A stretch of DNA of 25,049 bases from a virus. The notes beneath the pieces were generated by a model. That model did not search any database and was not told the DNA's origin. It saw nothing but the letters and a program-made list of their open reading frames with translations. Numbering within the stretch: position 1 is the stretch's first letter; every line of letters begins with the position of its first letter. Shown here piece by piece: positions 7,491-16,000 of this stretch. The stretch lies in the IMG/VR virus record IMGVR_UViG_3300042557_000410, positions 1 through 25,049 of that record; one strand, 5' to 3'. A program made the position numbers and the translations under genes.

Positions 7491-7811
7491 ATGGCCGCAG
7501 TCCGAGACTTTGACCCGACTCAGATCAATGCAGATTTCTCCGCAATCTTGGAGCAAGCTGGCATCGCGTTCACCTACCAAGGCAACAGCATCACTGGCGT
7601 CTGGTCTGCCTCGCGCGACGCGTTCGCAGACTTTGAAGATCAGCGCCGCGACGATTCCAAGTTCACCGTGTTTCTTTTGACGACGAGCGTGAGCGCGACG
7701 CCGAAGGTCACGCAGACGCTTTCGCGCGCGGGCATTACCTATTTCATCGAACGCGTGACGCTCGACGCCGAGGGCGCGGGCTGCGAAATCGGAGTTTGCA
7801 AAGCGATATGA
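7491..7811 (+). CDS. Head-tail connector, stopper-like (gpFII-like)
   Basis: The 106-residue product has an N-terminal helix (INADFSAILEQAGIAFTYQG), a central beta region (TGVWSASRDAFADFED then KFTVFLLTTSV) and a C-terminal AGITYFIERVTLDAEGAGCEIGVCKA. This layout resembles lambda gpFII and related stoppers, which end in an L-x-I-x-x-x-x-F-x-V-x-R-V-x-x-D-x-x-G type segment. The stopper closes the portal channel and receives the tail. Position before the neck and tail-terminator genes agrees. The family assignment rests on pattern and order, not on a strong motif. The stop overlaps the next start (ATGA at 7808). Confidence 0.55.
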   Translation: MAAVRDFDPTQINADFSAILEQAGIAFTYQGNSITGVWSASRDAFADFEDQRRDDSKFTVFLLTTSVSATPKVTQTLSRAGITYFIERVTLDAEGAGCEIGVCKAI

Positions 7812-8722
7812 TTTTTATCGGAACAGATACGACGAAGCTGGATTTCGCATTGGCGCGTCTAGCTGCTGCTGCAAACGTCGATCTCGGTTTAGTGATAAAG
7901 CAAGAGGGCGGAAATCTCGCAAAAACTATCATGCAAATCACTCCTCCGACTGGCGAGAAAACCAGCGGAGGTGATATGGTTCGCATGGTTGGCGGTGGAT
8001 TTATTCAAAAAGCAAAGGCCAGCGGACTCAGCAAAAACGCGCAGCAACAAGGAGAGAACGCAATCAAAGGCGATTTGTTTGGTGGAAAAAATCTAGGCAA
8101 GGAAGTAAACATCGGTTTATTCCAGCGCATCGGTAACTCAAAAGAGATTCCGCCAAAGAGAAAACGAAGCGAATTTGCTTACATCAAACTTGGTAACGAA
8201 TTTGAAAACAACAAGCGCATTGGTATCTATCGAAAGTTTTGGAGAGAAGGTGCTTCAATTTCCGAAATGGAAACGTGGCACAAGCAAAACTTAAATTCTC
8301 GCGGACGACCAAAAGCAGTTTCACGCAGCAAAGTTGGACGCTGGCAGGTTCAAGATCAGATGTGGATTTCAGATCAATCGGCTGATGCTTATTTAAAATA
8401 CGTTCAAGCAAAAGTCGGCTGGGGAAAAGCTGGTTTCGCGTCTGCTGCGTTGTCTTGCGGTATTCGCGTTCCCGCATGGATTCGTAAATTCTCGTCAAAG
8501 GCCGGTCGAGTTCAGTCGAATTTCAAAACCAATCCTTATGTCATTGCCTCAACTTCTGGGAATAAGATTCCCGATTTGCAGCGCGCGGTTGATAGTGCGT
8601 TTCGTATTCGTGAAAAAATCACTCTCTCAAAAGTGAACGCGATTCTTGTCAATCGAGCCGTGAACTTAGGCTTTGCCAAAATTTCATCCTCTGGAGTCGT
8701 GACCTATAACAAAGAAGCATGA
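7808..8722 (+). CDS. Neck / minor structural protein of unknown family (304 aa)
   Basis: The ATG at 7808 overlaps the preceding stop; an upstream in-frame TTG at 7796 is possible but less likely. The N-terminus (FIGTDTTKLDFALARLAAAANVDLGLVI) resembles the helix that starts many HK97 gp10-like neck proteins, and the slot between stopper and tail terminator is where such proteins are encoded. At 304 residues it is about twice the usual gp10 size, with a Lys/Arg-rich middle (PPKRKRSEFAYIK, NSRGRPKAVSRSKVGRW). Codon usage is visibly more AT-rich than the flanking genes. It may be a neck protein with an added basic domain or a separately acquired gene. Confidence 0.5.
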   Translation: MIFIGTDTTKLDFALARLAAAANVDLGLVIKQEGGNLAKTIMQITPPTGEKTSGGDMVRMVGGGFIQKAKASGLSKNAQQQGENAIKGDLFGGKNLGKEVNIGLFQRIGNSKEIPPKRKRSEFAYIKLGNEFENNKRIGIYRKFWREGASISEMETWHKQNLNSRGRPKAVSRSKVGRWQVQDQMWISDQSADAYLKYVQAKVGWGKAGFASAALSCGIRVPAWIRKFSSKAGRVQSNFKTNPYVIASTSGNKIPDLQRAVDSAFRIREKITLSKVNAILVNRAVNLGFAKISSSGVVTYNKEA

Positions 8723-9150
8723 GCACACGCACAAACATTCGCAACGCCACAGCAACCGCACTAACGTCCGCTCTAGTCGTGCCAACGGCGAACATCCTGC
8801 GCGGGCGCAACAACACGCTCGCGAGCATTAGCTTTCCATCTGCCGCCGTCTATGCCGTCACCGAGCAAATCGAAGTTCGCACGCTCGGCCCAAGCAACCG
8901 CACGCAGTACCGCCAGCTTCAACTCGTCGTCGATTACTTCACGGCAGAGAGCGGCACTTACCTTATCGACGATCTTTTCGACACTGGCTCCGCTGCCGTC
9001 GAAGCGGCAGTCTTGGCTGACGTTACGCTCGGCGGCGCTTGCCAAGACCTTCATTTGACGAATGTCGAATATGTGATCGAGCCTGACGAGTCATCTCGTT
9101 GGGGAAGTGCTCGTCATACCTTTAACGCAATTTATCTAACAACTGACTAA
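8719..9150 (+). CDS. Tail terminator protein (gpU-like)
   Basis: The protein starts with RNATATALTSALVV and continues SFPSAAVYAVTEQIE, YRQLQLVVDYFTAES, LIDDLFDTGSAAVEAAVLAD and ends SSRWGSARHTFNAIYLTTD. This order (helix, central strand with S/D-F-P-A-I/A-V-Y, strand of alternating hydrophobics, helix with D at the V-E-A region, and a C-terminal W-x-S-A-x-x-x-F/Y-x-x-x-Y-x-T strand) matches lambda gpU, the hexameric ring that stops tail-tube growth and joins tail to head. The gene sits directly before the tail-tube gene, the expected order. It overlaps the upstream stop by ATGA. Confidence 0.75.
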   Translation: MSTRTNIRNATATALTSALVVPTANILRGRNNTLASISFPSAAVYAVTEQIEVRTLGPSNRTQYRQLQLVVDYFTAESGTYLIDDLFDTGSAAVEAAVLADVTLGGACQDLHLTNVEYVIEPDESSRWGSARHTFNAIYLTTD

Positions 9151-9151
9151 T

Positions 9152-9538
9152 ATGGCTACCAAACTTGGCCGCGATGGCCTTATCAAAATCTCGACCACCA
9201 CCATCGGTGAACTCCGCAATTACTCGCTCTCGCACTCCTCTGACACCGTCGAGGACAGCGTGATCGGCGACGTCTATCGCACGCGCCAAGGCTCGATGAA
9301 GACTTGGTCTGCATCTGGCGATCTCTACTGGGACGAAGCCGACGCCGGCCAACTCCTGATCACCATCGGCTCGACCGTTACGCTCAACCTTTACCCAGAA
9401 GGCGCGACGTCCTCCGACGTTTATTACAGCGGCTCGGCTATCGTCACGAAGTTCGACGTGTCGGCCAGCTTTGACGGGCTGGTCGAAGGCTCGATTGCCT
9501 TTGAGGGCAACGGCGCGCTCTCGACCCTTACCGTTTAA
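9152..9538 (+). CDS. Major tail tube protein
   Basis: This 128-residue, beta-rich protein begins MATKLGRDGLIKISTTTIGELRNYSL in two strands and continues with TVEDSVIGDVYRT, TWSASGDLYWDEADAGQLLI, TVTLNLYPEG, SGSAIVTKFDVSASFDGLVEGSIAFEGNGALS. The pattern W-S-A-S-G-D-L-Y and the closing FDGLVEGSIAFEGNGALS are typical of short siphophage tail-tube proteins, in which the last strands give a hexamer ring. Position between gpU-like and gpG-like genes agrees. No Shine-Dalgarno site precedes it. It should be the second most abundant virion protein after the capsid. Confidence 0.85.
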   Translation: MATKLGRDGLIKISTTTIGELRNYSLSHSSDTVEDSVIGDVYRTRQGSMKTWSASGDLYWDEADAGQLLITIGSTVTLNLYPEGATSSDVYYSGSAIVTKFDVSASFDGLVEGSIAFEGNGALSTLTV

Positions 9539-9567
9539 CGCTAGGAAAAACACAAAACAAAACACAC

Positions 9568-9891
9568 ATGGAAGCCATTGACCTCGTCCGCGAACACTTC
9601 AACAACCTCGGCACTAAACGAATCGAAGTTCCTGAATGGAAACTCGTGATCTTCTCGTCGCCAATGACCTTGGCCGAAAAGAACCGAGTTTATAAAAAGT
9701 CTCAGAACAACGATATGGATTTGCTCGTGGACATTCTGATTATGAAGGCCACGGACGAGAGCGGTAAGAAGCTGTTCACCATCGAGCACAAACCAACCTT
9801 GCTTAACAAGGCCGACAGCAACGTGGTTGCTCGCGTCGCCAATGAGATTCTTGCGGACAGCTCCGCGAAGCTCGACGACTTAAAAAACTAA
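9568..9891 (+). CDS. Tail assembly chaperone gpG-like (zero-frame product)
   Basis: This 107-residue protein is the unshifted product of the tail chaperone gene. It has mixed helix and strand with an EWKLVIFSSPMTLAEKNRVYK region resembling small tail assembly chaperones, and it ends in KLDDLKN at a stop that sits right after the slippery heptamer A AAA AAC. It lies between the tail tube and tape measure genes, the invariant position of gpG. It binds the tape measure protein during tail assembly and is not part of the virion. The leader is A/C-rich and SD-less. Confidence 0.8.
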   Translation: MEAIDLVREHFNNLGTKRIEVPEWKLVIFSSPMTLAEKNRVYKKSQNNDMDLLVDILIMKATDESGKKLFTIEHKPTLLNKADSNVVARVANEILADSSAKLDDLKN

Positions 9892-10052
9892 TCGGCGGCG
9901 ATGAAGGTGCCGACCTCCTCGCCGTCTATGCCATCGCTGAACGTCTCGGCAAATTCGCTCACGAAGTCCTCGCAATGCCAGCCGACGAAATGAACGGCTG
10001 GCTTGCTTATATTAACCACCAAAATCGACTGAGAAAACAACATGGCAGCTGA
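9568..10052 (+). CDS. Tail assembly chaperone gpGT-like fusion by -1 frameshift
   Basis: If the ribosome slips by -1 at 9882-9888, translation continues from the codon at 9888 without a stop to the TGA at 10050-10052, adding 54 residues (total about 161). The added part reads LIGGDEGADLLAVYAIAERL and then ends with MPADEMNGWLAYINHQNR, matching the gpT-type extension in which M-x-x-x-E-x-x-x-W-x-A-Y is typical. The extension ends 11 nt inside the tape measure gene. In lambda the same frameshift gives gpGT, which links gpG to tail proteins. The open second frame plus its gpT-like content is direct evidence that the frameshift is used. Confidence 0.78.
9882..9926 (+). promoter_or_regulatory. -1 programmed ribosomal frameshift signal
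   Basis: The heptamer A AAA AAC at 9882-9888 is in the correct phase (tta aaa aac in zero frame), with the zero-frame TAA directly next. After a 5-nt spacer an 8-bp stem follows (ggcggcga at 9894-9901 with tcgccgtc at 9919-9926, one G-U pair). It encloses a second hairpin aggt-gccg-acct at 9905-9916. Slippery site, adjacent stop and stable stem at the usual distance together form a complete frameshift element. Confidence 0.8.
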
Positions 10053-11394
10053 AGCTACATTTACACTCAGGGCGGTGGACGCAACGCGTCAGGCTTTTGC
10101 GAGCGTGCAAAACTCGCTGCAAAAAATTCATGGAACGACGAGAAGCATTTCGCTGGGTCTTAAAGGATTCTTTGGTCTCGGTGCAGTTGTTTCTATGGGC
10201 AGAAGCCTTAACACAACTCTCGAGGACATTGAGGCTAACTCCAAAAAGTTTGGTTTAAGTTCCGAGGAAGTTAATAAAGTAACACGCGCAACCGGAGCGG
10301 TTGATGACGTAATGAACTTTTTTAAGGGAACAATCGTTGGAACGATTAACAAAGTTTTAGATTTAAAGGATGCGTTAATGGGTGTTTCAAAAGCCCAAGC
10401 ATTTTCTATTGCTGATAAAATTCTACTAGATCGCGATCTTCCAAAAATTGAAGATGCGAAAAAACAAATGGATGAATTGAAAAAGAGTTTTGATGCAATC
10501 GGTCAAACTCCTGCTCAAAAGTTTCAACAGCTATTCAAGACTTTTCAAGAAATTAAAGGAAGGCCAAGCGATCCGGCAAAAAGCTCTCAGTTAAATGCTT
10601 TAGAAAAAGATTTAGAAATTCAAAGATTAATTAACGATCAGCGAACTATTGCGACAGATCAATTCGATCAATATACAAAAGCTGTTTTAGATCATAACAA
10701 AATTTATGATGAATACAATTTTTCGTTAAAAACCGAAAAAGAACAGCAAATGCAAATTGAAGGGCAGTTGCGTAATTTAATAACATTGCGACGTGCAGAC
10801 GAAGATTTGTTGAAAAATTTTGATCCTGCAAAAGCAACTGTCGCTCAACTTGAGGCAATGGATCGGATGCTTATTGCACTTCCTAAAATCAACGAACTAC
10901 TTGCAAAAAGAAAAGTCATTGAAACCGATCTTCAAGTTATAGCAAAAAATGCTGGAGATATAATTGCCTCTGGTTTTGAAGATGCAATTTTTAGCGGTCA
11001 AAAACTCAGCGAAACGATCAAAGCAATTGGCATGGATTTGCTTCGTATGGTTTTTCAACATACCATCACCGCTCCTCTAGCAAAAGGAATCAGCACCGCA
11101 ATTTTGGGTATGCGCGCTATGGGTGGCCCAGTCTCGGCAAACAGTCCTTATATCGTCGGCGAAAAAGGCCCAGAACTATTCGTGCCACACGCCAGCGGCT
11201 CTATCGTTTCAAACTCCAACATGAACCAAGGAGGCGGCTCCGCTGGCCCTTCGATCAATGTGAACTACAACATTGCCGCTGGCGTCACGCGCAATGAACT
11301 TGGCCCGATCTTGGAACAAGAACGTCGTCGCCTTAAAGCCGAGATTCCTGATATGGTTCGACGTGGTGGCGCGTATCGTTCAGCCTTCGCCTAA
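10042..11394 (+). CDS. Tail tape measure protein
   Basis: The protein has 450 residues, starting FTLRAVDATRQAFASVQNSL, a usual start for lambda-type tape measures, then a hydrophobic segment near residues 37-50 (LGLKGFFGLGAVVSMG), a long helical, Gln/Lys/Asp-rich middle, and the conserved tape-measure C-terminus: SGFEDAIFSGQKLSETI, TITAPLAKGISTAI, then MGGPVSANSPYIVGEKGPELFVPHASGSIV. The last block is diagnostic. It is short for the class; using about 1.5 angstrom per residue it predicts a tail near 65-70 nm. The start overlaps the frameshifted chaperone end by 11 nt. The middle (about 10200-11060) is much more A/T-rich than the ends, suggesting a mosaic origin. Confidence 0.88.
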   Translation: MAAEATFTLRAVDATRQAFASVQNSLQKIHGTTRSISLGLKGFFGLGAVVSMGRSLNTTLEDIEANSKKFGLSSEEVNKVTRATGAVDDVMNFFKGTIVGTINKVLDLKDALMGVSKAQAFSIADKILLDRDLPKIEDAKKQMDELKKSFDAIGQTPAQKFQQLFKTFQEIKGRPSDPAKSSQLNALEKDLEIQRLINDQRTIATDQFDQYTKAVLDHNKIYDEYNFSLKTEKEQQMQIEGQLRNLITLRRADEDLLKNFDPAKATVAQLEAMDRMLIALPKINELLAKRKVIETDLQVIAKNAGDIIASGFEDAIFSGQKLSETIKAIGMDLLRMVFQHTITAPLAKGISTAILGMRAMGGPVSANSPYIVGEKGPELFVPHASGSIVSNSNMNQGGGSAGPSINVNYNIAAGVTRNELGPILEQERRRLKAEIPDMVRRGGAYRSAFA

Positions 11395-11399
11395 TCCTC

Positions 11400-11981
11400 A
11401 TGGCTATCTCCTATCCACTCACGCCGCCCGCTGCGCTTGAAGCCTCGCGCCTATCAATGACTGGGATGAGCGCGATCTCGCGCAACATCTCACCGTTCAC
11501 GATGCAGGTGCAACAATACAACTGGTCTGGTCAAGGCTGGCTTGGAACAGTTGAATGTCCGCCAATGACGCGCGCTGCTGCGGAACAGGTCGTGTCATTC
11601 CTGCTCATGGCCCAGCGCGGCACGTTCTACTTTCAAGACTTCGCAAACCCGACGCCACGCGGAAACGTGACCGGCACTCTCACTGTGTCCTCGGCTACGG
11701 CCAACGGAACGACTCTCGGCATCAGCGGCGCAACCGGCTCCTTCGCTGCGGGCGATTGGCTGCAAATCTCGACTTCGCTTTACAAGGTCGTGCAAGTAAA
11801 CTCGTCGTCATCGGTGGACGTGTTTCCAGTCTTGCGCTCATCCTACGCTGGCGGAACCGCGATTACTTACAACAACGCCAAGGGCGTGTTTCGTCTTACA
11901 GATACTTCTACGCAGTGGAGCATCGACACGGCCAAGTTCTACGGCGTTTCGTTTAACGTGATGGAGGACGTCGCGCAATGA
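11400..11981 (+). CDS. Minor / distal tail protein (Dit-like)
   Basis: This 193-residue protein contains SPFTMQVQQYNWSGQGWLGTVECPPMTRAAAEQVVSFLLMAQRGTFYFQD and a later strand-rich half with a C-terminal WSIDTAKFYGVSFNVMEDV. The W-x-x-x-x-x-P-x-M-T-R-A-x-A-x-x-x-x-x-F segment followed by a beta insert is common in the first protein after the tape measure in this class of siphophages, where it forms the distal ring joining the tube to the baseplate or tip. Position after the tape measure and before the hub-like gene agrees. It ends in an ATGA overlap. Confidence 0.6.
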   Translation: MAISYPLTPPAALEASRLSMTGMSAISRNISPFTMQVQQYNWSGQGWLGTVECPPMTRAAAEQVVSFLLMAQRGTFYFQDFANPTPRGNVTGTLTVSSATANGTTLGISGATGSFAAGDWLQISTSLYKVVQVNSSSSVDVFPVLRSSYAGGTAITYNNAKGVFRLTDTSTQWSIDTAKFYGVSFNVMEDVAQ

Positions 11982-12610
11982 GTATCACCACCGCAGGACG
12001 CTCTCTAAGCAACGACATGACGACGCAGGTCAGCGCGTCGCAACTCTCGCCGATCATTCTCGCGTCGCTTGCTTTTCAGACTCCGCTCAATCTTTGGAGC
12101 GGTTACGGCACGATCACTTATAGCGGCACAGGCTATCTCGGCATTGGCACGCTCGGCACGATCTCGCCAGTCGAGGAGACGACCGACCTTGCTGCCCGTG
12201 GTATCTCGATGCAGTTGTCAGGCGTGCCGACCGCTTTGATTGCCGTAGCTCTTACCGAGAACTACCAAGGCAAGGCTTGCTCGATCATGTTTGGCGCGCT
12301 CGATTCCAGCGGCTCGCTTGTCTCGACTCCGATCACGATCTTTTCTGGTCGCATGGATGTCATGTCGATTAACGATGACGGACAAAACGCGACCATTGGC
12401 ATGACTGCCGAAAATAAGCTCGTGGATTTTCGGCGTCCGCGCGAGGTTCGTTATACCGACGAGGAGCAGAAAAACCTTTACCCGATAGACAAGGGCTTGG
12501 AGTTCGTGAACTCGATTCAAGAAAAACAAATTTATTGGGGCAACGCAAAACTCGCAGCTCCAGTTGATGATAACAGTGGTGGAAATTACGGCCCGACAAC
12601 TTACGATTAA
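11978..12610 (+). CDS. Tail hub-like minor tail protein
   Basis: The protein (210 aa) contains TPLNLWSGYGTITYSGTGYLGIGTLGTISPVEETTDLAARGISMQLSGVP, ALTENYQGKACSIMFGALDS, TIFSGRMDVMSINDDGQNATIGMTAENKLVDFRRPREVRYTDEEQ. This is a well-known minor tail protein arrangement in siphophages: W-S-G-x-G, then E-E-T-x-D-x-x-A-x-G-I-x-x-x-L-S-G-(I/V)-P, then a G-R-x-D-V segment and an R-P-R-x-x-R-Y-T-x-(E/D)-(E/D)-Q tail end. It is thought to be part of the tail-tip hub. Order between the distal tail and peptidase genes agrees. Confidence 0.7.
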   Translation: MSITTAGRSLSNDMTTQVSASQLSPIILASLAFQTPLNLWSGYGTITYSGTGYLGIGTLGTISPVEETTDLAARGISMQLSGVPTALIAVALTENYQGKACSIMFGALDSSGSLVSTPITIFSGRMDVMSINDDGQNATIGMTAENKLVDFRRPREVRYTDEEQKNLYPIDKGLEFVNSIQEKQIYWGNAKLAAPVDDNSGGNYGPTTYD

Positions 12611-12612
12611 CG

Positions 12613-13035
12613 ATGCCGACTCGCTGTGAAAACTGGCCCGAAGCTCTCGCCGCCTACATCGACCGCAAACGCAACGAGCCTTTCGCTTGGGGCGTGAACG
12701 ATTGCTGTTTGTTCGGTGCTGACTGGATTCAGCTTTGCACCGGACTCGACCCAGCGGCGACCTTGCGCGGCACTTATGACCGTGCGCTTTCTGGCGTGCG
12801 CGTGCTAGAAAAAAACGGTGGGCTGATCGGAACTATTCAAATGCAAATGGAGCCGCTAGGATTCAAAGCAATCGGCCAAGGATTTGCTGCGCGCGGCGAC
12901 ATTGTAATTTTCGACACAGGAAATGGAGACTCTGCTGGAATAAACCTCGGAAATCATTCGGCGTTTGTTTCTAAAAACGGTCTGATCTTTGCACCAAACG
13001 CAGAGATTAAAAATTCAATCTGCTGGAAAATCTAA
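12613..13035 (+). CDS. Tail peptidase-like protein (NlpC/P60-like, DUF6950 type)
   Basis: The 140-residue product contains EPFAWGVNDCCLFGADWIQ with a likely nucleophile Cys near residue 31 of the N-D-C motif, then RGTYDRA, ARGDIVIF and GNHSAFV with a candidate catalytic His near residue 115. This Cys-then-His layout is that of NlpC/P60-like cysteine peptidases carried in phage tails just before the tip protein (compare lambda gpK). It likely cuts peptidoglycan cross-links during DNA entry. The exact family (DUF6950) is from memory of the F-x-W-G-x-x-D-C pattern. The gene directly precedes the gpJ-like gene, as in lambda. Confidence 0.68.
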   Translation: MPTRCENWPEALAAYIDRKRNEPFAWGVNDCCLFGADWIQLCTGLDPAATLRGTYDRALSGVRVLEKNGGLIGTIQMQMEPLGFKAIGQGFAARGDIVIFDTGNGDSAGINLGNHSAFVSKNGLIFAPNAEIKNSICWKI

Positions 13036-13041
13036 ACTACA

Positions 13042-16000
13042 ATGGCTGAATCAATCGCAATTTGGCTTTTCACTGCTTACGCTACTGCCACTGGCACCAC
13101 AGTTGTTGTCAGCGCAACGACTTTAGCGTTCGTTACTGGCGTTGTAACTTTCGTTGCGGTCACCGCAGCTTCGATGGCCGCATCAAAACTACTGGCTCCA
13201 AAGCCTCCGAGTTTTTCTGACTCATCATTAACTAATCGCTCTCAGATGGTGCGCTCTCCGATTTCGGCGCGCAACATGGTTTATGGTCGTTGTCGCGTTT
13301 CTGGAACCATCGTTTATTTGTCCACGACCGGAAGCAAAAATGAATGGCTTCACATTGTTGTTACGTTGGCCGGCCACGAGATCGAGGAAATCGAGGAGGT
13401 GTATTTCAACGACGAACTCGTGCCGCTCGTCAGCAACACGCCGACCGGATTTTACAACGGCGTCGCACGCGTAAACAAGCATCTCGGCGTGAGCGGTCAG
13501 ACGGCGGATACCGATCTAATCAATGACACGGCCAGCCTGACGGACGGCAAGTGGACGAGCGATCACAAGCTTTCTGGCATCGCTTACGTTTATGTCCGCC
13601 TCACTTGGGACACAGAGAAATTTCCGTCTGGTATTCCGAACATCTCGGCGGTCATCAAAGGCAAAAAGGTTTACGACCCACGCACGACGACGACGGTTTA
13701 CTCGGCAAACGCCGCGCTGTGCTTACGCGACTATCTCACCGACTCGGCGCTCGGCATGGGATTAACCTCTGCCGAAGTGGACGACACCGCGATCACCGCA
13801 GCCGCGAACATCTGCGACGAGCAAGTGCAGATTCTTCCGCTCTCTCCGACGACCTACGAAAACCGCTACGAGGCGAACGGCGTCATCGCCACGAGTGCGT
13901 CGCCCGACGAGAACATCGGCAAGCTGCTCTCAGCGATGGGCGGACTCATCGCATACTCCGGAGGCAAGGTCGTTCCTTACGCTGGCGGCTATCGCATCCC
14001 AACGGTGACGTTTACCGAAAAGCACTTCGTCGGCCCGCTAAACATCCAGACGCGCACGAGCGCGCGCGACCGCGTAAACTCGGTGAAAGGCGTTTACGTC
14101 AGCGAAGGCAACGGCTGGCAAGTGTCGGACTTTCCGACGATCTCGTCGGCGACCTACGTCACGAACGACAACAACACGCGCTATTACCGCGACGTTGTGC
14201 TGCCGTTCACGACCTCGTCATCCTGCGCTCAACGCTTGGCCGTCATCGAGCTGCGCCGCGCGCGCGAAGAAATCACATTCACCGCCCGCTTTCGTCTTGA
14301 AGCGATGCAAGTTCGCGCGGGCGACACGGTCATGATCACCAACGCAAAGCTCGGTTGGTCGTCGAAAGTTTTCGAGGTGATGGAGTGGCACTTTGCGACT
14401 GACGGAAATCCTCCGCAGATATACATCGACATGACGCTGCGCGAGACCGCGTCGTCGGTTTATTCGTGGAGTGTTTCAGACGATCAAATTTACGTTCCAG
14501 ACGCACCCAACACCACGTTGCCGAATCCGTTCACGTTGTCCGCGCCTTCCGCTCTCGCGCTGACCGCAGACGGCACCACGCAATTCATCCAAGCCGACGG
14601 CACCGCGGTTCCGCGCATCAAAGTAAAGTGGACGCCGCCAGCCGAGGAGTTCATCCAAAGCGGTGGCGCCGTCGTCATCGAATACAAGCCGAGCACGAGC
14701 ACGACCTACCTAACGTGGAGCCGAGTCGAAGGCGCGCAGACCGAAGATTACATCAGCTCCGACGTGAAGATCGGCACCAACTACGACGTGCGAATCTTCG
14801 GCGAATCGTATTTCAAGATCAGCACGAGCTACGTCACTAGCTCGGTCACGGTCGCGCCTGACACGACGCCGCCAGCGACTCCAACCGGACTGACGGCCAT
14901 CGCCGGAACTGGGCAAATCATATCACTCGACTGGGACGACAACACCGAGCCTGACTTCGGCGAGTACGGAGTTTGGCGTAACACGAGCAACGATTCCGGC
15001 GGCGCGACGAAGATTGCCGAGACGCGCGCGAGCCGATTCGTGGACGTCAATCTCACGCTCGGCACGACGTATTACTATTGGATTTCAGCCTACGACCGCA
15101 GCGAGAATCAAAGCGCAAAGAGCACCGGCGCGAGCGCGACCGCGGTGGCCGTGACCGCTGGGCAAACTGACAGCACGCCGCCAGCCGACCCAAGCGCGCC
15201 AACGGTAAACACGACCGGAACTTACTTGAGCGGCGACGGAACCACGCTCGCCCGTATCGTAGTCAATGTGCCAGCGTTCACAACGCGCTGCGTCATCATG
15301 AACGTGCTTTACCGCAAGAGCGGAACGGCGGGATGGATTGTCGCAGACCAGCGCAGCACCGGCGGCAGCACGTCCTCAATCGACGATCTAACGCCGAACG
15401 TGACTTACGAAATTGCCGTTCAAGCGTTCAGCGCGTTCGGCATCGCAAGCAACATCGTAAGCGGTGGTACGCAGACCGCGCCGAACAACTCGACGGCTCC
15501 TGCTACTCCGAGCGGTTCAGGTCTGACGAACGTCGGCGTTACGCCAAAGCTGATCGAGAGTACCCGTCAGTATTACTTTGGCTCACGCGCTTATTGGAAC
15601 GCAAACACCGAGACTGATTTTGATCACTACGAAATCAAAGCGACCGCGACAAACAGCAGCAGCGCGACAGACTACAACTGGTTTGGAGAATCCGGCGTCA
15701 ATGGTTTGGTTTTAACCAAGGCAACGACGATGTGTTTCTACAACACGTTTCCGACGAGCGGATTCACTTTCTTGCGCGCGGTTAATCGCAGCGGCGTCGC
15801 GTCGTCTTGGGTTTATCTTGGATTCTGCGCCGACAATGCAGCGTATGGAGCGGGCGACATCTCATCACAAGATCGAGACGACGTGACCGTGAGCGGAATC
15901 AAGACTGGTGCGACCGCTGCATCGAGCGTGCGCCAAGTCGCCGCCGTGTTTCAAGCATCGCACGTCGTCGCGCTCTCAGGTGGTTCGCCAACAGAGACGT

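Noticed and set aside
13551-14300. 249-codon + strand frame inside the tip gene
   Set aside because: Arg/His-rich out-of-frame shadow of the gpJ-like gene with no family signature.
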